Source: Maritimibacter sp.
GTDB lineage: Bacteria; Pseudomonadota; Alphaproteobacteria; Rhodobacterales; Rhodobacteraceae
Length of the DNA: 64,000 nucleotides
Direction: 5' to 3'
NCBI GenBank assembly: GCA_002695005.1
Contig: NZNT01000029.1
Location: forward strand, 186,001-250,000
The position numbers and the translations under genes were made by a program. The first letter of the stretch is position 1, and each line of letters opens with the position of its first letter. The notes under the pieces are model-generated. The model had not been told where the DNA came from and did no database searches. It was given only the letters and a program-made list of their open reading frames with translations. Positions 17,366-27,833 of this stretch are shown piece after piece.

Positions 17366-19623
17366 CAGCCGACTTTGCAGGCCGCAAGCACCGCCATGTT
17401 GAGAATGTCGTTCGCGGTGGAGGTCGTTGACGCGATCTGAATCGGTTTCGAAACCCCGGTCAGGATCGGGCCGATCACTGTCGCACCTGCAAGTTCCTGC
17501 ATCATCTTGACCGAAATCGAGGCGGAGTGGCGCGCTGGCACGACAAGGATATTGGCCGGACCGGACAGACGACAGAACGGGTACTGGGCCAGGACGTCCG
17601 CGTTGAGCGCCACATCCACCGCCATTTCACCATCGTACTCGAAGTCCACGCCCCGTGCTTCGAGGATCGCGGGCGCCTCATGCATCTTTTCGGCGCGTTC
17701 GGACACGGGGTAGCCGAATGTCGAGAACGAGACGAACGCGACTCGCGGCTCCAGACCGAGGTCGCGTGCCACCGCTGCCGCCCCTTCCGCAATATTAGCG
17801 AGGTCTTCCGTTCCGGGCCATTCGTGGACGAGCGTATCAGCCACCAGAACAATCCGTCCCTTATGGAGAAGCGCAGTCACCCCCACCGCGCCGTCTTGAG
17901 GTTTCGCGTCGAAGACGTGGTTTATGAGCTCCATCACATGCGCCGACTTGCGGGTCGCGCCCGTGACCAAAGCATCCCCGTGTCCATGCGCCAGCATGAG
18001 GGACGCGAAAACGTGGCGGTCCCGTGCCGCCAGACGGTGAATATCCTTCCGATCATGTCCGGCACGTTGCAATCTCTCATAGAGGAACGCTTTGTAGGTT
18101 GCGAGGTGATGCGTGTTGGCCGCGTTCACGATCTCCAGCTCTGACACGGCATCGCCCAACCCTGCGGTCTCGAGTTTTTCTTTCACATCAGAATCGCGCC
18201 CCACCACGATTGCCTTGCCGAACCCGTTTCGCTGATAGGCCACGGCAGCACGCAGGACGTGCGGGTCATCGCCCTCTGCGAAGATCATCGTCGCCTGAGC
18301 GGCCCGTGCCCGGGCGTTCAGCGATCGCAGGATCGAAGCGGTCGGATCCATGCGCGCTTTCAGCTGCGCTTCGTAGCCGTGAAGGTCGATGATCGGCCGC
18401 CGGGCAACGCCGCTGTCCGCCCCCGCCTTCGCCACCGCCGGTGGGATCGTGTAGATCAGCCGGGGATCGAAGGGCGTCGGGATGATGTAGTCCCGCCCGA
18501 ATGTCAGCTTTTTGCCATAGGCCATCGCGACCTCATCCGGCACGTCCTCACGCGCCAGTTTGGCGAGCGCTTCGGCACAGGCGATCTTCATCTCGTCGTT
18601 GATGGCGCGCGCATGAATGTCGAGCGCACCGCGGAAGAGATATGGGAAGCCCAGCACGTTGTTGACCTGATTGGGGTAATCCGAACGGCCGGTCGCCACG
18701 ATCACATCCTCTCGGATCTCGTGAACTTCCTCGGGCGTCACCTCGGGATCAGGGTTCGCCATCGCAAAGATCACAGCATTTTCGGCCATCTTAGAGACCA
18801 TTTCCTGGGTCACGGCACCCTTGACCGACACGCCAAGGAATACGTCCGCTCCGACCATCGCCTCCTCCAGCGTCCGAAGCTCAGTGTTGACCGCGTGAGC
18901 CGATTTCCACTGATTCATGCCGGTCTGGCGGCCTTGATAGATCACACCTTTTGTGTCGCAGACGATACAATTGTCGTGCTTGGCCCCCATCGCCTTGAGG
19001 AGTTCAATACAGGCTATTCCGGCAGCACCGGCACCGTTCAGGACGATCCGGCAATCTTCGATCTTCTTCCCTGAGAGGTGCAGCGCATTGATAAGCCCGG
19101 CAGCGCAGATGACAGCGGTCCCGTGCTGGTCATCGTGGAACACGGGGATGTCCATCAGCTCCTTGAGCTGCTGCTCAATGATGAAGCACTCCGGTGCCTT
19201 GATATCCTCGAGGTTGATGCCCCCGAAGGTCGGACCCATCAGCCGCACAGCATTGATGATTTCTTCCGGATCTTCGGTGTCGAGCTCGATGTCGATGGAA
19301 TTCACATCCGCGAAGCGCTTGAACAGCACCGCCTTGCCTTCCATTACCGGCTTGGATGCCAGCGCTCCAAGATTGCCGAGGCCCAGAACCGCCGTCCCGT
19401 TAGAAACGACTGCAACGAGGTTACCCTTGTTCGTGTAGTCATACGCTGTCTCTGGGTTGGCAAAGATCGCTTCGCATGGCACCGCAACGCCTGGGGAATA
19501 GGCCAGCGACAGGTCGCGCTGTGTCGTCATTGGCACGGATGGAGCGATATCGAATTTGCCCGGTCTGGGTTCGATGTGAAACGCGAGCGCCTCTTCGCGT
19601 GTGATCTTGGGCTTCGTCGCCAT
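17365..19623 (-). CDS. maeB: NADP-dependent malic enzyme with phosphotransacetylase-like C-terminus
   Basis: A 752-residue MaeB-type protein. The N-terminal malic domain (SLAYSPGVAVPCEAI, FHDDQHGTAVICAAG) and NAD(P)-binding domain (LNGAGAAGIACIELL) cover about the first 430 residues. The rest is the phosphotransacetylase-like regulatory domain (AEGDDPHVLRAA, VTALLHKGRIVLVAD, LTGVSKPIQI). It decarboxylates malate to pyruvate, giving NADPH; the C-terminal domain binds acetyl-CoA as an effector in characterised relatives. The ATG at 19623 is chosen because GGAGGA lies upstream and MATKPKITREEAL is a typical start. The upstream reading frame is spurious. Confidence 0.93.
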   Translation of the reverse strand: MATKPKITREEALAFHIEPRPGKFDIAPSVPMTTQRDLSLAYSPGVAVPCEAIFANPETAYDYTNKGNLVAVVSNGTAVLGLGNLGALASKPVMEGKAVLFKRFADVNSIDIELDTEDPEEIINAVRLMGPTFGGINLEDIKAPECFIIEQQLKELMDIPVFHDDQHGTAVICAAGLINALHLSGKKIEDCRIVLNGAGAAGIACIELLKAMGAKHDNCIVCDTKGVIYQGRQTGMNQWKSAHAVNTELRTLEEAMVGADVFLGVSVKGAVTQEMVSKMAENAVIFAMANPDPEVTPEEVHEIREDVIVATGRSDYPNQVNNVLGFPYLFRGALDIHARAINDEMKIACAEALAKLAREDVPDEVAMAYGKKLTFGRDYIIPTPFDPRLIYTIPPAVAKAGADSGVARRPIIDLHGYEAQLKARMDPTASILRSLNARARAAQATMIFAEGDDPHVLRAAVAYQRNGFGKAIVVGRDSDVKEKLETAGLGDAVSELEIVNAANTHHLATYKAFLYERLQRAGHDRKDIHRLAARDRHVFASLMLAHGHGDALVTGATRKSAHVMELINHVFDAKPQDGAVGVTALLHKGRIVLVADTLVHEWPGTEDLANIAEGAAAVARDLGLEPRVAFVSFSTFGYPVSERAEKMHEAPAILEARGVDFEYDGEMAVDVALNADVLAQYPFCRLSGPANILVVPARHSASISVKMMQELAGATVIGPILTGVSKPIQIASTTSTANDILNMAVLAACKVG

Positions 19624-19857
19624 TCTTCCGTGTCCTCCCATGCGTCCGCTGGTTCTGTAGCCGCGCCACCACGCGCGCTCAACCCGTTTCCCGTTCAGGA
19701 AATAATGCAATGCGGCAACCGTGCGACATTTTCGTAAATTCTGTAGCCGTGCAAGCGCAATTTTCATTCGCACCCTAAAGCAATCCAGGGTTGGGCTTTC
19801 ACAGGTGAATTCCCGGCCCAACCGCTCTAGATTTGTATCGAATCAAAGGGATGGTTG

Positions 19858-20865
19858 ATGGGACGGATACTTCTGACCGGCGGCGCAGGCTTCATCGGCT
19901 CGCATACTTATGTCGAACTCGTTGCAGCAGGCCACGAGGTCGTTATCGTCGATAATTTCTCCAACGCACGCCGCGATGTGATTGATCGTCTTGAGGTCAT
20001 CACCGAAGCGCCCGTTCTTTTCCATGAGGGAGACGTACTGGACAAAAGGTTTCTGGAGGACGTGTTTCGACAGCATGACTTCGACGCAGTCATCCATTTC
20101 GCCGCGAAGAAGGCCGTCGGAGAAAGCGTCGAACAGCCTCTGTTATATTTTCAGACGAACTGCACGGGATTTGCGACGCTTCTTGGCGCTATGAAGGACG
20201 CACGCGTGTTCCGTATCGTCTTTTCCTCTACGGCTACTGTCTACGGCAACCCCGTATCCCTGCCCTGTGCGGAAGACCACCCAATCGCCCCTCTGTCGCC
20301 ATATGCTCATTCCAAGGTCACATGCGAAACCCTTCTGCGCCAGTTAAAGGAATCCGACGACCGATGGGCCTATGGGATCCTACGCTACTTCAACCCCGCC
20401 GGCGCTCATGACTCCGCGCTGATCGGTGAGGATCCGAACGACATTCCAAACAACTTGATGCCCTACATTGCCAAGGTCGCGACAGGCGAACTGCCCCACC
20501 TCAACGTGTTCGGCAACGATTACGACACGCCAGACGGAACAGGTATCAGGGATTACATTCATGTCGTCGACCTTGCGCGCGGCCATGTCCAGTCGGTGAA
20601 CAAGCTGATCGATGAAGATGACAGTCATGTCCTCAATCTCGGAACCGGAACCGGTTACTCCGTCATGGATATGCTGCGTAGTTATGAGAAGGCCTGCGGC
20701 AAGGAGCTTCCATACAAGATTGCGCCGCGCCGCGCAGGTGATATCGATTGTTTCTTTGCAGACCCGGCATTGGCGCGTGACTATCTTGGTTTCGAGGCGC
20801 AGCGCGGGCTCGATGAAATGTGCCGTTCGTCCTGGAACTGGGTGTCGCGCCTGCGCAATCGCTAG
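19858..20865 (+). CDS. galE: UDP-glucose 4-epimerase
   Basis: A 335-residue extended short-chain dehydrogenase/reductase. The NAD-binding motif GGAGFIGSH is at residues 8-16, the catalytic Ser is in FSSTATVYG and the catalytic pair is YAHSK. It interconverts UDP-glucose and UDP-galactose for surface polysaccharide precursors. The ATG at 19858 follows an AAGGG ribosome site. It stands 62 bases ahead of mutS on the same strand and 234 bases from the divergent maeB. Confidence 0.93.
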   Translation: MGRILLTGGAGFIGSHTYVELVAAGHEVVIVDNFSNARRDVIDRLEVITEAPVLFHEGDVLDKRFLEDVFRQHDFDAVIHFAAKKAVGESVEQPLLYFQTNCTGFATLLGAMKDARVFRIVFSSTATVYGNPVSLPCAEDHPIAPLSPYAHSKVTCETLLRQLKESDDRWAYGILRYFNPAGAHDSALIGEDPNDIPNNLMPYIAKVATGELPHLNVFGNDYDTPDGTGIRDYIHVVDLARGHVQSVNKLIDEDDSHVLNLGTGTGYSVMDMLRSYEKACGKELPYKIAPRRAGDIDCFFADPALARDYLGFEAQRGLDEMCRSSWNWVSRLRNR

Positions 20866-20927
20866 GGGTTTCACCCCAACGCCGGCCCCTATAGATTCGA
20901 TCAAAACCTGTTGGTCGGGGGACCTGC

Positions 20928-23582
20928 GTGTATACTGGCAATGCTGCTGTAACGCCCATGATGGCGCAGTTTCTGGAGATCAAATCCGGCTATCCGGACG
21001 CGCTCCTGTTCTATCGCATGGGCGATTTCTACGAACTGTTCTTCGATGATGCGGCAGCCGCGGCCGAAGCGCTGGACATCGCGCTCACCAAGCGCGGCAA
21101 GCATCTGGGTGAGGACATCCCCATGTGCGGGGTGCCCGTGCATTCGGCCGAGGGCTATCTTCTAACCCTGATCCGCAAAGGCTTCCGCGTCGCGGTTTGC
21201 GAGCAGCAGGAAGACCCTGCCGAGGCGAAGAAACGCGGGTCCAAGTCCGTCGTGAAACGCGGCGTCGTCCGGCTTGTCACGCCAGGTACGCTTACCGAGG
21301 ATTCCCTGCTCGACGCACGGCGGCACAATTTCCTCGCTGCATACGCGGAGGTGCGGGACGAAGGCGCACTCGCCTGGGTCGATATTTCGACCGGCGCACT
21401 CCGGGTCATGTCCTGCCCTCGCAGCCGTCTGGGACCGGAGCTTGCACGGATCGCCCCGCGCGAAGTCGTGCTGAGTGAATCTCTCGAGGCTGAATTGGCT
21501 GAATTGGTGTCTGATATTGGTGCATCCGCGACTCCGATCGGGCGGTCGGCATTCGACAGCACCGGCGCACAAAAGCGACTATGCAGTCTGTTCAATGTGA
21601 CCACGCTGGACGCCTTCGGGACTTTCGCCCGCGCTGATATCTGCGCCATGGGCGCGATCGTCGAATACCTCGACATTACTCAAAAGGGCAAACTCCCGCT
21701 CCTGCGGACGCCGGTCCTGGAGAACGCTCGTGCGACGATGCAGATCGACATGGCGACTCGTCGAAACCTTGAACTCACCCATTCCCTGTCGGGCGGTCGG
21801 GAGGGCTCATTGCTTTCGACTATCGACCGAACGGTGACGGCAGGAGGAGGGCGGCTGTTGGAGCGGCGGATTTCTTCGCCATCTCGGACCCTCGCCACTA
21901 TTACTGATCGGCTCCGCTCTGTGCAGTTTCAGGTGGGTGAGAGCCTTTTTCGGTCGGATTTGCGCGATGACTTACGGAAGGTGCCAGATGTTGATCGGTC
22001 TCTGTCCCGCCTGGCCCTTGATCGTGGCGGACCAAGAGACCTTACGGCGATCCGCGATGGCTTGAGCGCCGCGATAAAAATTGCCAATGCGGTCTCTGCT
22101 GTTGAAGCGCCCGACTTGCTCGCAACTGCGGGTACGGCATTGAGGGGTCATGATGCCCTCATAGACCTTCTGGACCGAGCGCTCGTGGCCGACCCGCCGC
22201 TTCTCGCGCGCGACGGGGGTTTCATCGCCCCCGGCTATGACGAGGAACTGGACGAAGCACGCACGCTTCGAGATGAAGGGCGAAGCGTCATTGCTTCCCT
22301 GCAAGCGGAATATGCCAAATTGGCGGGGATCGGATCGCTGAAGATCAAGCACAACAACGTGCTTGGCTATTTCATCGAGACGACTGCGACACATGCAGAG
22401 AAAATGCTGTCGGCCCCGCTCTCCGAGACATTCATACACCGTCAGACCACTGCCAACGCGGTTCGGTTCACGACGGTTGATTTGTCGGAGCTTGAGACAC
22501 GGATTCACAACGCCGGCAGCAGGGCCCTTGAAATAGAAAAGCGCCTCTTCGAGAGCCTGAAGCACGAAATCCTCTCTAACGCGGGACCGCTAGGGGACGC
22601 CGCTCGGGCGCTTTCTGAACTCGATGTCGCGGCTGCGTTCGCCGAGCTCGCCGCCACTGAAGACTGGTGCCTGCCTTCCGTCGAGGATTCACGAGCTTTC
22701 GAGGTTGTCGGGGGTCGTCATCCGGTGGTCGAACGGGCATTGCGCGCACAGGGCGGTGAACCTTTCATTGCAAACGATTGCGCGCTCGCCGATGGGTCAG
22801 ACGGCGCGGATGTCTGGCTGATCACCGGGCCCAACATGGCAGGCAAGTCAACTTTCCTGCGGCAAAACGCATTGATCGCGCTGTTGGCTCAGGCTGGCAG
22901 CTTTGTGCCTGCGTCCTCGGCGCGTATTGGGATTGTCAGTCAGCTGTTCTCCCGCGTCGGGGCCGCAGATGACCTCGCCCGCGGGCGCTCCACCTTCATG
23001 GTCGAAATGGTCGAGACCGCTGCGATCCTTAACCAGGCCGATGAGCGGGCGTTGGTCATTCTGGACGAAATCGGACGTGGGACCGCGACCTACGATGGGT
23101 TGTCCATCGCCTGGGCGACGCTCGAACACCTGCACGACGTGAACCAGAGCCGCGCGCTCTTTGCCACGCATTACCACGAGTTGACTCAGCTAGCGGGGAA
23201 GCTGGCTGGCGTGGACAACGCGACCATCGCTGTGAAGGAATGGGAGGGCGACGTGATTTTCCTGCATGAGGTGATCCGCGGCGCTGCGGACCGGTCCTAT
23301 GGCGTGCAGGTTGCGAAGCTCGCGGGGCTTCCGGCACCTGTCGTGGAACGTGCGCGGGTCGTGCTGGACGCATTGGAAAAGGGCGAACGCGAGAGCGGTG
23401 CTGCCCAGAAGGCTCTGATCGACGACCTGCCGCTGTTCTCCGCTGTCGCCGCGCAGCCTGCACCTTCACCCGCGAGCGCGTCACCGCTCAAGGAAAAACT
23501 CGCCGGGGTTCATCCCGACGAGTTGAGCCCACGCGAAGCGTTGGACTTGATCTACCAGTTGAAAGACCTGGCTCGAGACTAG
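20928..23582 (+). CDS. mutS: DNA mismatch repair protein MutS
   Basis: An 884-residue MutS with every expected element: mismatch-reading FYE at residues 34-36 (MGDFYELFF), clamp and lever domains, the ABC ATPase Walker A GPNMAGKST near 634-642, ILDEIGRGTATYDG, and FATHYHELT. It recognises mispairs and recruits MutL. The likely start is GTG at 20928 with GGGGGA about 7 bases upstream. The 3' end lies only 4 bases from the convergent grpE stop. Confidence 0.97.
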   Translation: MYTGNAAVTPMMAQFLEIKSGYPDALLFYRMGDFYELFFDDAAAAAEALDIALTKRGKHLGEDIPMCGVPVHSAEGYLLTLIRKGFRVAVCEQQEDPAEAKKRGSKSVVKRGVVRLVTPGTLTEDSLLDARRHNFLAAYAEVRDEGALAWVDISTGALRVMSCPRSRLGPELARIAPREVVLSESLEAELAELVSDIGASATPIGRSAFDSTGAQKRLCSLFNVTTLDAFGTFARADICAMGAIVEYLDITQKGKLPLLRTPVLENARATMQIDMATRRNLELTHSLSGGREGSLLSTIDRTVTAGGGRLLERRISSPSRTLATITDRLRSVQFQVGESLFRSDLRDDLRKVPDVDRSLSRLALDRGGPRDLTAIRDGLSAAIKIANAVSAVEAPDLLATAGTALRGHDALIDLLDRALVADPPLLARDGGFIAPGYDEELDEARTLRDEGRSVIASLQAEYAKLAGIGSLKIKHNNVLGYFIETTATHAEKMLSAPLSETFIHRQTTANAVRFTTVDLSELETRIHNAGSRALEIEKRLFESLKHEILSNAGPLGDAARALSELDVAAAFAELAATEDWCLPSVEDSRAFEVVGGRHPVVERALRAQGGEPFIANDCALADGSDGADVWLITGPNMAGKSTFLRQNALIALLAQAGSFVPASSARIGIVSQLFSRVGAADDLARGRSTFMVEMVETAAILNQADERALVILDEIGRGTATYDGLSIAWATLEHLHDVNQSRALFATHYHELTQLAGKLAGVDNATIAVKEWEGDVIFLHEVIRGAADRSYGVQVAKLAGLPAPVVERARVVLDALEKGERESGAAQKALIDDLPLFSAVAAQPAPSPASASPLKEKLAGVHPDELSPREALDLIYQLKDLARD

Positions 23583-23586
23583 GCAC

Positions 23587-24204
23587 TTAGCCAGGGTTGG
23601 ATGACACGCCAACCTGCGCCGCGCGCAGCAAGCGGTCATGGAGCATGAAGCCCTCTGCCATCACCTGAATGATCTCACCCTTCTTGGTGCCGGGAACCGG
23701 GGCCTCGAACATTGCTTCGTGCTCGATGGGATCGAATTTATCGCCGACTTCGGGTGCCAGGATCCGGATGCCGTGTTTCGAGAAGATGTTGAGCAGCTCA
23801 CGCATGGTAAGCTCCAGCCCCTCGGTCAGGCCCGAGGCCTGCTCTCGCAGTTGATCGTCGATGGCTTCCATCGCGCGCTTCATGTTGTCGTAGACAGGCA
23901 GCATGTCACGGGCGAGCTTGGAACCGCCGTAGTTCTCCGCCTCTCGCCGGTCGCGCTCAGACCGTTTGCGGGAATTCTCGGCATCGGCGAGAGCCCGCAT
24001 GAACTTGTCCTTGAGCTGGTCACGTTCGATGCGCAGCGCTTCGACTTCGTTCACCTCGCTCGCGTCCGGTTCCGGCGCGAGAGACGGTTCTTCCGCTGCC
24101 GCTTCGGGCTCTTCCGGGAGATCGGTCTTGCCCTGATCCGCCATGATTTCCTCGATCGCAGCCTCAATGTCTTCGATCGGTTCTTTCTTCTTCGGGTCGG
24201 CCAT
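23587..24204 (-). CDS. grpE: GrpE, nucleotide exchange factor of DnaK
   Basis: A 205-residue GrpE: acidic, low-complexity N-terminus, long coiled coil (EVEALRIERDQLKDKFMRAL) and the C-terminal beta domain with GDKFDPIEHEAMFEAPVPGT. It releases ADP from DnaK. It lies 11 bases downstream of hrcA in the common hrcA-grpE pair, with AGAGGA before the ATG. I found no CIRCE inverted repeat in or near this pair, so it is probably driven by RpoH rather than HrcA. Confidence 0.95.
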   Translation of the reverse strand: MADPKKKEPIEDIEAAIEEIMADQGKTDLPEEPEAAAEEPSLAPEPDASEVNEVEALRIERDQLKDKFMRALADAENSRKRSERDRREAENYGGSKLARDMLPVYDNMKRAMEAIDDQLREQASGLTEGLELTMRELLNIFSKHGIRILAPEVGDKFDPIEHEAMFEAPVPGTKKGEIIQVMAEGFMLHDRLLRAAQVGVSSNPG

Positions 24205-24215
24205 TCTTTTCCTCT

Positions 24216-25280
24216 TTACCCCCGGTCGGAGATCAGCTTCCCGACCAGTTGCGCAGTGTAATCAACGATCGGCACGATCCGCCCGTAGTTGAGCCGCGTG
24301 GGTCCGATGACCCCAACCGCGCCGACGATCTTTCGGTCAGCGTTCATATATGGAGAAACGACCAGAGAGGAACCGGAAAGTGAGAAAAGTTTGTTCTCTG
24401 AGCCAATAAAAATGCGCACACCTTCGGCATCTTCAGCCAATTCAAGGAACTCGGCGATATCCTGTTTCCGCTCAAGATCGTCGAAAAGGCTCTTGATACG
24501 GTGCAATTCAGCCTCATCAGCCGGGTCGGTGATAAGATTCGCGCGTCCTTGCACGATGAGCCGGTCGGTGCCGCCGCCGTCTTTGTTCCAGACCGCCAGC
24601 CCACTCTCGACGAGCTGACCTGCAAGCACATCGATCTCCTGCCGACGCTTGTCTACTTCCCGGAGGATTACCGCACGCAGTTCGGACAGAGTGCGGCCTT
24701 CGGCGAGGGCATTGAGAAAGTTGGCTGCTTCGCGCATCGAACTTGGCGTGTGGCCCATGGGCGGGGTGAACAGTCGGTTCTCGACCTGTCCGTCCGCGAA
24801 AACCAGCACGGTCAAGGCTCGGTCAGGACCGAGACTCACGAAATCGATGTGTTTGATCGGCGCCTCGGATTTCGGCGTCATCACGAGGCTCGCGCCAGAG
24901 GTGATGCCTGATAGCGCCTTGCCCACGGAACTCATCAGCGCAGGAACATCCGTGGGGCCTTGGCCCAAGGTGTCCTCAATCTTCTCGCGGTCAGCGTCCG
25001 TCAACTCACCCACTTGCAGGAACCCATCGACGAACATTCGCAAACCCAGCTCGGTTGGCACCCGGCCCGCCGAGATATGCGGAGAGTCCAGTAGACCCAT
25101 GTATTCGAGGTCCTGCATCACGTTGCGGATCGTCGCCGCCGACACCTTTTCCGTCAGAGTCCGGGTGAGTGTGCGCGATCCAACCGGATCCCCGGTCTCC
25201 AGATACGCTTCGACCAACCGTCGAAACACTTCACGGGATCGGTCGTTCAGCAGATCGGTTTGTGGCGACCCGTCGGTCAT
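24216..25280 (-). CDS. hrcA: Heat-inducible transcription repressor HrcA
   Basis: A 354-residue HrcA: N-terminal winged helix (SREVFRRLVEAYLETGDPVG, then VSAATIRNVMQDLEYMGLL, HISAGRVPTELG) followed by a GAF-like domain. It represses groESL-type operons through CIRCE elements in other bacteria. Start at 25280: GGAG lies about 8 bases upstream. It is divergent from rph with 84 bases between; no CIRCE element (TTAGCACTC-N9-GAGTGCTAA) is seen in that gap, so there is no sign of autoregulation here. Confidence 0.94.
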   Translation of the reverse strand: MTDGSPQTDLLNDRSREVFRRLVEAYLETGDPVGSRTLTRTLTEKVSAATIRNVMQDLEYMGLLDSPHISAGRVPTELGLRMFVDGFLQVGELTDADREKIEDTLGQGPTDVPALMSSVGKALSGITSGASLVMTPKSEAPIKHIDFVSLGPDRALTVLVFADGQVENRLFTPPMGHTPSSMREAANFLNALAEGRTLSELRAVILREVDKRRQEIDVLAGQLVESGLAVWNKDGGGTDRLIVQGRANLITDPADEAELHRIKSLFDDLERKQDIAEFLELAEDAEGVRIFIGSENKLFSLSGSSLVVSPYMNADRKIVGAVGVIGPTRLNYGRIVPIVDYTAQLVGKLISDRG

Positions 25281-25364
25281 GGTTTTCTCCAAAGGGCGCA
25301 TCCTCTTGCTTTTTCACCGGAGGCGTGAGACCCACGCCAGCGTCGATATGAGGAAGGACACGCC

Positions 25365-26078
25365 ATGCGCCCATCTGGCAGGAATGTAGATGAACTGCGG
25401 TCGATTTCAATTGAAACAGGGGTAACGAAGCATGCTGAGGGGTCCTGCCTCATCAAGGTCGGTGACACGCAAGTGATGTGTACCGCCTCGCTTGAAGAGC
25501 GGGTGCCGCCCTGGATGCGCAATACCGGGATGGGATGGGTCACAGCCGAGTACGGAATGTTGCCCCGTTCCACCACGTCGCGGATGCGGCGCGAGGCCGC
25601 CGCGGGCAAGCAGGGTGGACGAACTGTTGAAATTCAAAGGCTTATAGGTCGCTCCCTCCGTGCTGGCGTTGATCGTCAGGCATTGGGCGAACGGCAGATC
25701 ACCGTCGATTGCGACGTGATCCAGGCTGACGGTGGAACACGCTGCGCTTCCATCACCGGTGGCTGGGTCGCCCTGAAACTCGCGGTGAACAAGCTGATCA
25801 AGACCGGTGACATCCTGTCGGACCCCCTGATCGATCCGGTCGCGGCCGTGTCCTGTGGTATTTATGCCGGGCAGGCTGTGCTGGATTTGGATTATCCCGA
25901 AGATAGTGAAGCGGGTGTCGACGGAAATTTCGTAATGACTGGCACCGGCCGTTTGATCGAGGTTCAGATGTCCGCCGAGGGATCGACATTTTCGCGGGGG
26001 CAGATGGACGACCTCATGGGCCTCGCCGAAAAGGGGGTATCTGAACTGGTTGCCGCCCAAAAGGCCGCGACCGCATGA
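25365..26078 (+). CDS. rph: Ribonuclease PH
   Basis: A 237-residue phosphorolytic 3' exoribonuclease that trims tRNA 3' ends. Typical blocks are [35 protein letters not shown] and [19 protein letters not shown], with catalytic [13 protein letters not shown] clear ribosome site AGGAAGGA precedes the ATG. The stop overlaps the rdgB start (ATGA). Confidence 0.96.
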   Translation: MRPSGRNVDELRSISIETGVTKHAEGSCLIKVGDTQVMCTASLEERVPPWMRNTGMGWVTAEYGMLPRSTTSRMRREAAAGKQGGRTVEIQRLIGRSLRAGVDRQALGERQITVDCDVIQADGGTRCASITGGWVALKLAVNKLIKTGDILSDPLIDPVAAVSCGIYAGQAVLDLDYPEDSEAGVDGNFVMTGTGRLIEVQMSAEGSTFSRGQMDDLMGLAEKGVSELVAAQKAATA

Positions 26079-26686
26079 CACGGCGGTTCACCGGGGACAC
26101 GCTGGTCATCGCCACGCACAACAAAGGTAAGCTCCGCGAAATCGCGGATCTCCTCTTGCCCTTCGGTGTGACCTGCAAATCCGCCGGTGATTTTAATCTC
26201 GAAGAACCGGACGAGACCGAGGACACCTTCGCAGGCAACGCGCGGATAAAGGCGCATTTTGCCGCGAAGGCGACCGGGCTCCCTGCCCTTTCTGATGACA
26301 GCGGAATCATGGTCGATGCACTCGACGGTGCGCCCGGCGTTTACACGGCTGACTGGGCCGAGACGCCGAATGGTCGAGACTTCCCGATGGCCATGAAAAA
26401 AACGTGGGATTTACTGGACGAGCGTAGCGCGCCAGAACCGCGTACGGCATCGTTCAACTGCACCCTTTGTCTGGCTTGGCCTGATGGGCATGACGAAATT
26501 TTTGACGGTCAAGTGCCCGGCCGCCTGACCTGGCCTATGCGGGGTGATCAGGGTTTCGGATATGATCCGATCTTTATTCCCGTCGGGTTCGATATGACTT
26601 TTGGCGAAATGGACCCGTTCCAGAAACACGCAATGAGCCATAGGGCCGTTGCCTTCACCAAGTTGGTCGAGGGCTGCTTTGGTTGA
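26075..26686 (+). CDS. rdgB: RdgB/HAM1 non-canonical purine NTP pyrophosphatase
   Basis: A 203-residue enzyme that removes dITP, XTP and related nucleotides. The family signatures are visible: [42 protein letters not shown] and [10 protein letters not shown]. It starts on the rph stop (ATGA), and its own end overlaps the probable TTG start of hemW. Confidence 0.95.
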   Translation: MTRRFTGDTLVIATHNKGKLREIADLLLPFGVTCKSAGDFNLEEPDETEDTFAGNARIKAHFAAKATGLPALSDDSGIMVDALDGAPGVYTADWAETPNGRDFPMAMKKTWDLLDERSAPEPRTASFNCTLCLAWPDGHDEIFDGQVPGRLTWPMRGDQGFGYDPIFIPVGFDMTFGEMDPFQKHAMSHRAVAFTKLVEGCFG

Positions 26687-27833
26687 AGACTGGCGCGCAG
26701 GCGGGTTCGGTCTTTATGTCCATTGGCCGTTCTGTGCCGCCAAATGTCCCTACTGCGACTTCAACAGCCATGTGCGCAGCGGCGTGGACATGCAGGCATG
26801 GCAACAGGCGTTCGTTTCCGAAATCCGGCGCATCGGGACGGAAACACCGGGCCGGGTACTTAACTCCATCTACTTCGGTGGCGGCACGCCGTCATTGATG
26901 AACCCGGAAATCGTGGCAGCCGTCATTGATACCGCGAGTGCGGTGTGGTCGCCCGCCAACGACATTGAGATCACGCTTGAAGCGAACCCGAGTTCCGTCG
27001 AGGCGGGGCGGTTCTCAGGGTATCGGGATGCCGGGGTGAACCGCGTTTCGATGGGGTTTCAGGCCCTCAACGATGGTGATCTGCGCGCGCTGGGGCGACT
27101 GCATGACGTGTCAGACGCTTTGGCAGCGCTTAACGTAGCGCGCACAGAGTTCGACCGGATCAGTTTCGATCTGATTTACGCGCGCCAGTCTCAAGGCCTT
27201 GCGGACTGGGACGCAGAATTGAAACGCGCCCTGTCTTTCGATCCAGACCATTTATCACTGTATCAACTCACGATCGAACCAGGCACAGCTTTTGGTGACC
27301 GCTTAGACCGTGGAAGTCTTCGTGGCCTACCTGACGAAGACTTAGCCGCTGACATGTATTATAGGACACAGGAACTCTGCGGGGCAGCCGGACTTCCGGC
27401 TTATGAGGTCTCTAACCATGCCAAACCCGGGCAGGAATCCCGTCACAATCTGATTTACTGGTCTGCCGGAGATTATGCCGGCGTTGGTCCTGGCGCCCAT
27501 GGCCGCATCACGACTGACGGACGCTACGCGACAACAACTGCATTGGCACCAGAGGAATGGCTCGAGATGGCCATAGCTGGCAACGGCGAGCTGCGGCGTG
27601 AGCCGGTCGCGTCCAGAGATCAGGCTGGCGAGTATCTGATGATGGGTCTCCGCACGACCCAGGGCCTGGACTTGGTCCGGTATGGTGCGATGGCGGGTGC
27701 TGATTTGGACGCGGGCAAAGTGGCCGACTTGGAGGCCGCAGGTTTCTTGCAACAGGATAGCGACCGGCTCGTGGCCACTCAGGCCGGTCGTGCCGTTCTC
27801 AATGCCATCATTTCGGACCTGCTGCCGGATTAG
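26679..27833 (+). CDS. hemW: HemW, radical SAM heme chaperone-like protein
   Basis: A radical SAM protein of about 384 residues with CAAKCPYC near residue 20 for the 4Fe-4S cluster, FGGGTPSLM, and the HemW-type tail [20 protein letters not shown]. HemW proteins load heme and lack the extra N-terminal features of coproporphyrinogen dehydrogenase HemN, with which they are often confused. The start is uncertain: TTG at 26679 has GAGGG spaced well before it and overlaps the rdgB stop; an earlier TTG at 26649 is less attractive. It ends 4 bases into the convergent parB. Confidence 0.87.
   Translation: MVEDWRAGGFGLYVHWPFCAAKCPYCDFNSHVRSGVDMQAWQQAFVSEIRRIGTETPGRVLNSIYFGGGTPSLMNPEIVAAVIDTASAVWSPANDIEITLEANPSSVEAGRFSGYRDAGVNRVSMGFQALNDGDLRALGRLHDVSDALAALNVARTEFDRISFDLIYARQSQGLADWDAELKRALSFDPDHLSLYQLTIEPGTAFGDRLDRGSLRGLPDEDLAADMYYRTQELCGAAGLPAYEVSNHAKPGQESRHNLIYWSAGDYAGVGPGAHGRITTDGRYATTTALAPEEWLEMAIAGNGELRREPVASRDQAGEYLMMGLRTTQGLDLVRYGAMAGADLDAGKVADLEAAGFLQQDSDRLVATQAGRAVLNAIISDLLPD

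Noticed and set aside
24205-25364. CIRCE element expected near hrcA-grpE
   Set aside because: No TTAGCACTC-N9-GAGTGCTAA inverted repeat, even degenerate, is visible in the hrcA/rph gap or ahead of grpE.
26679-27833. Calling the radical SAM gene coproporphyrinogen dehydrogenase HemN
   Set aside because: The sequence has the HemW layout (CAAKCPYC very near the N-terminus and the HNLIYW region) and lacks the longer N-terminal part of HemN.
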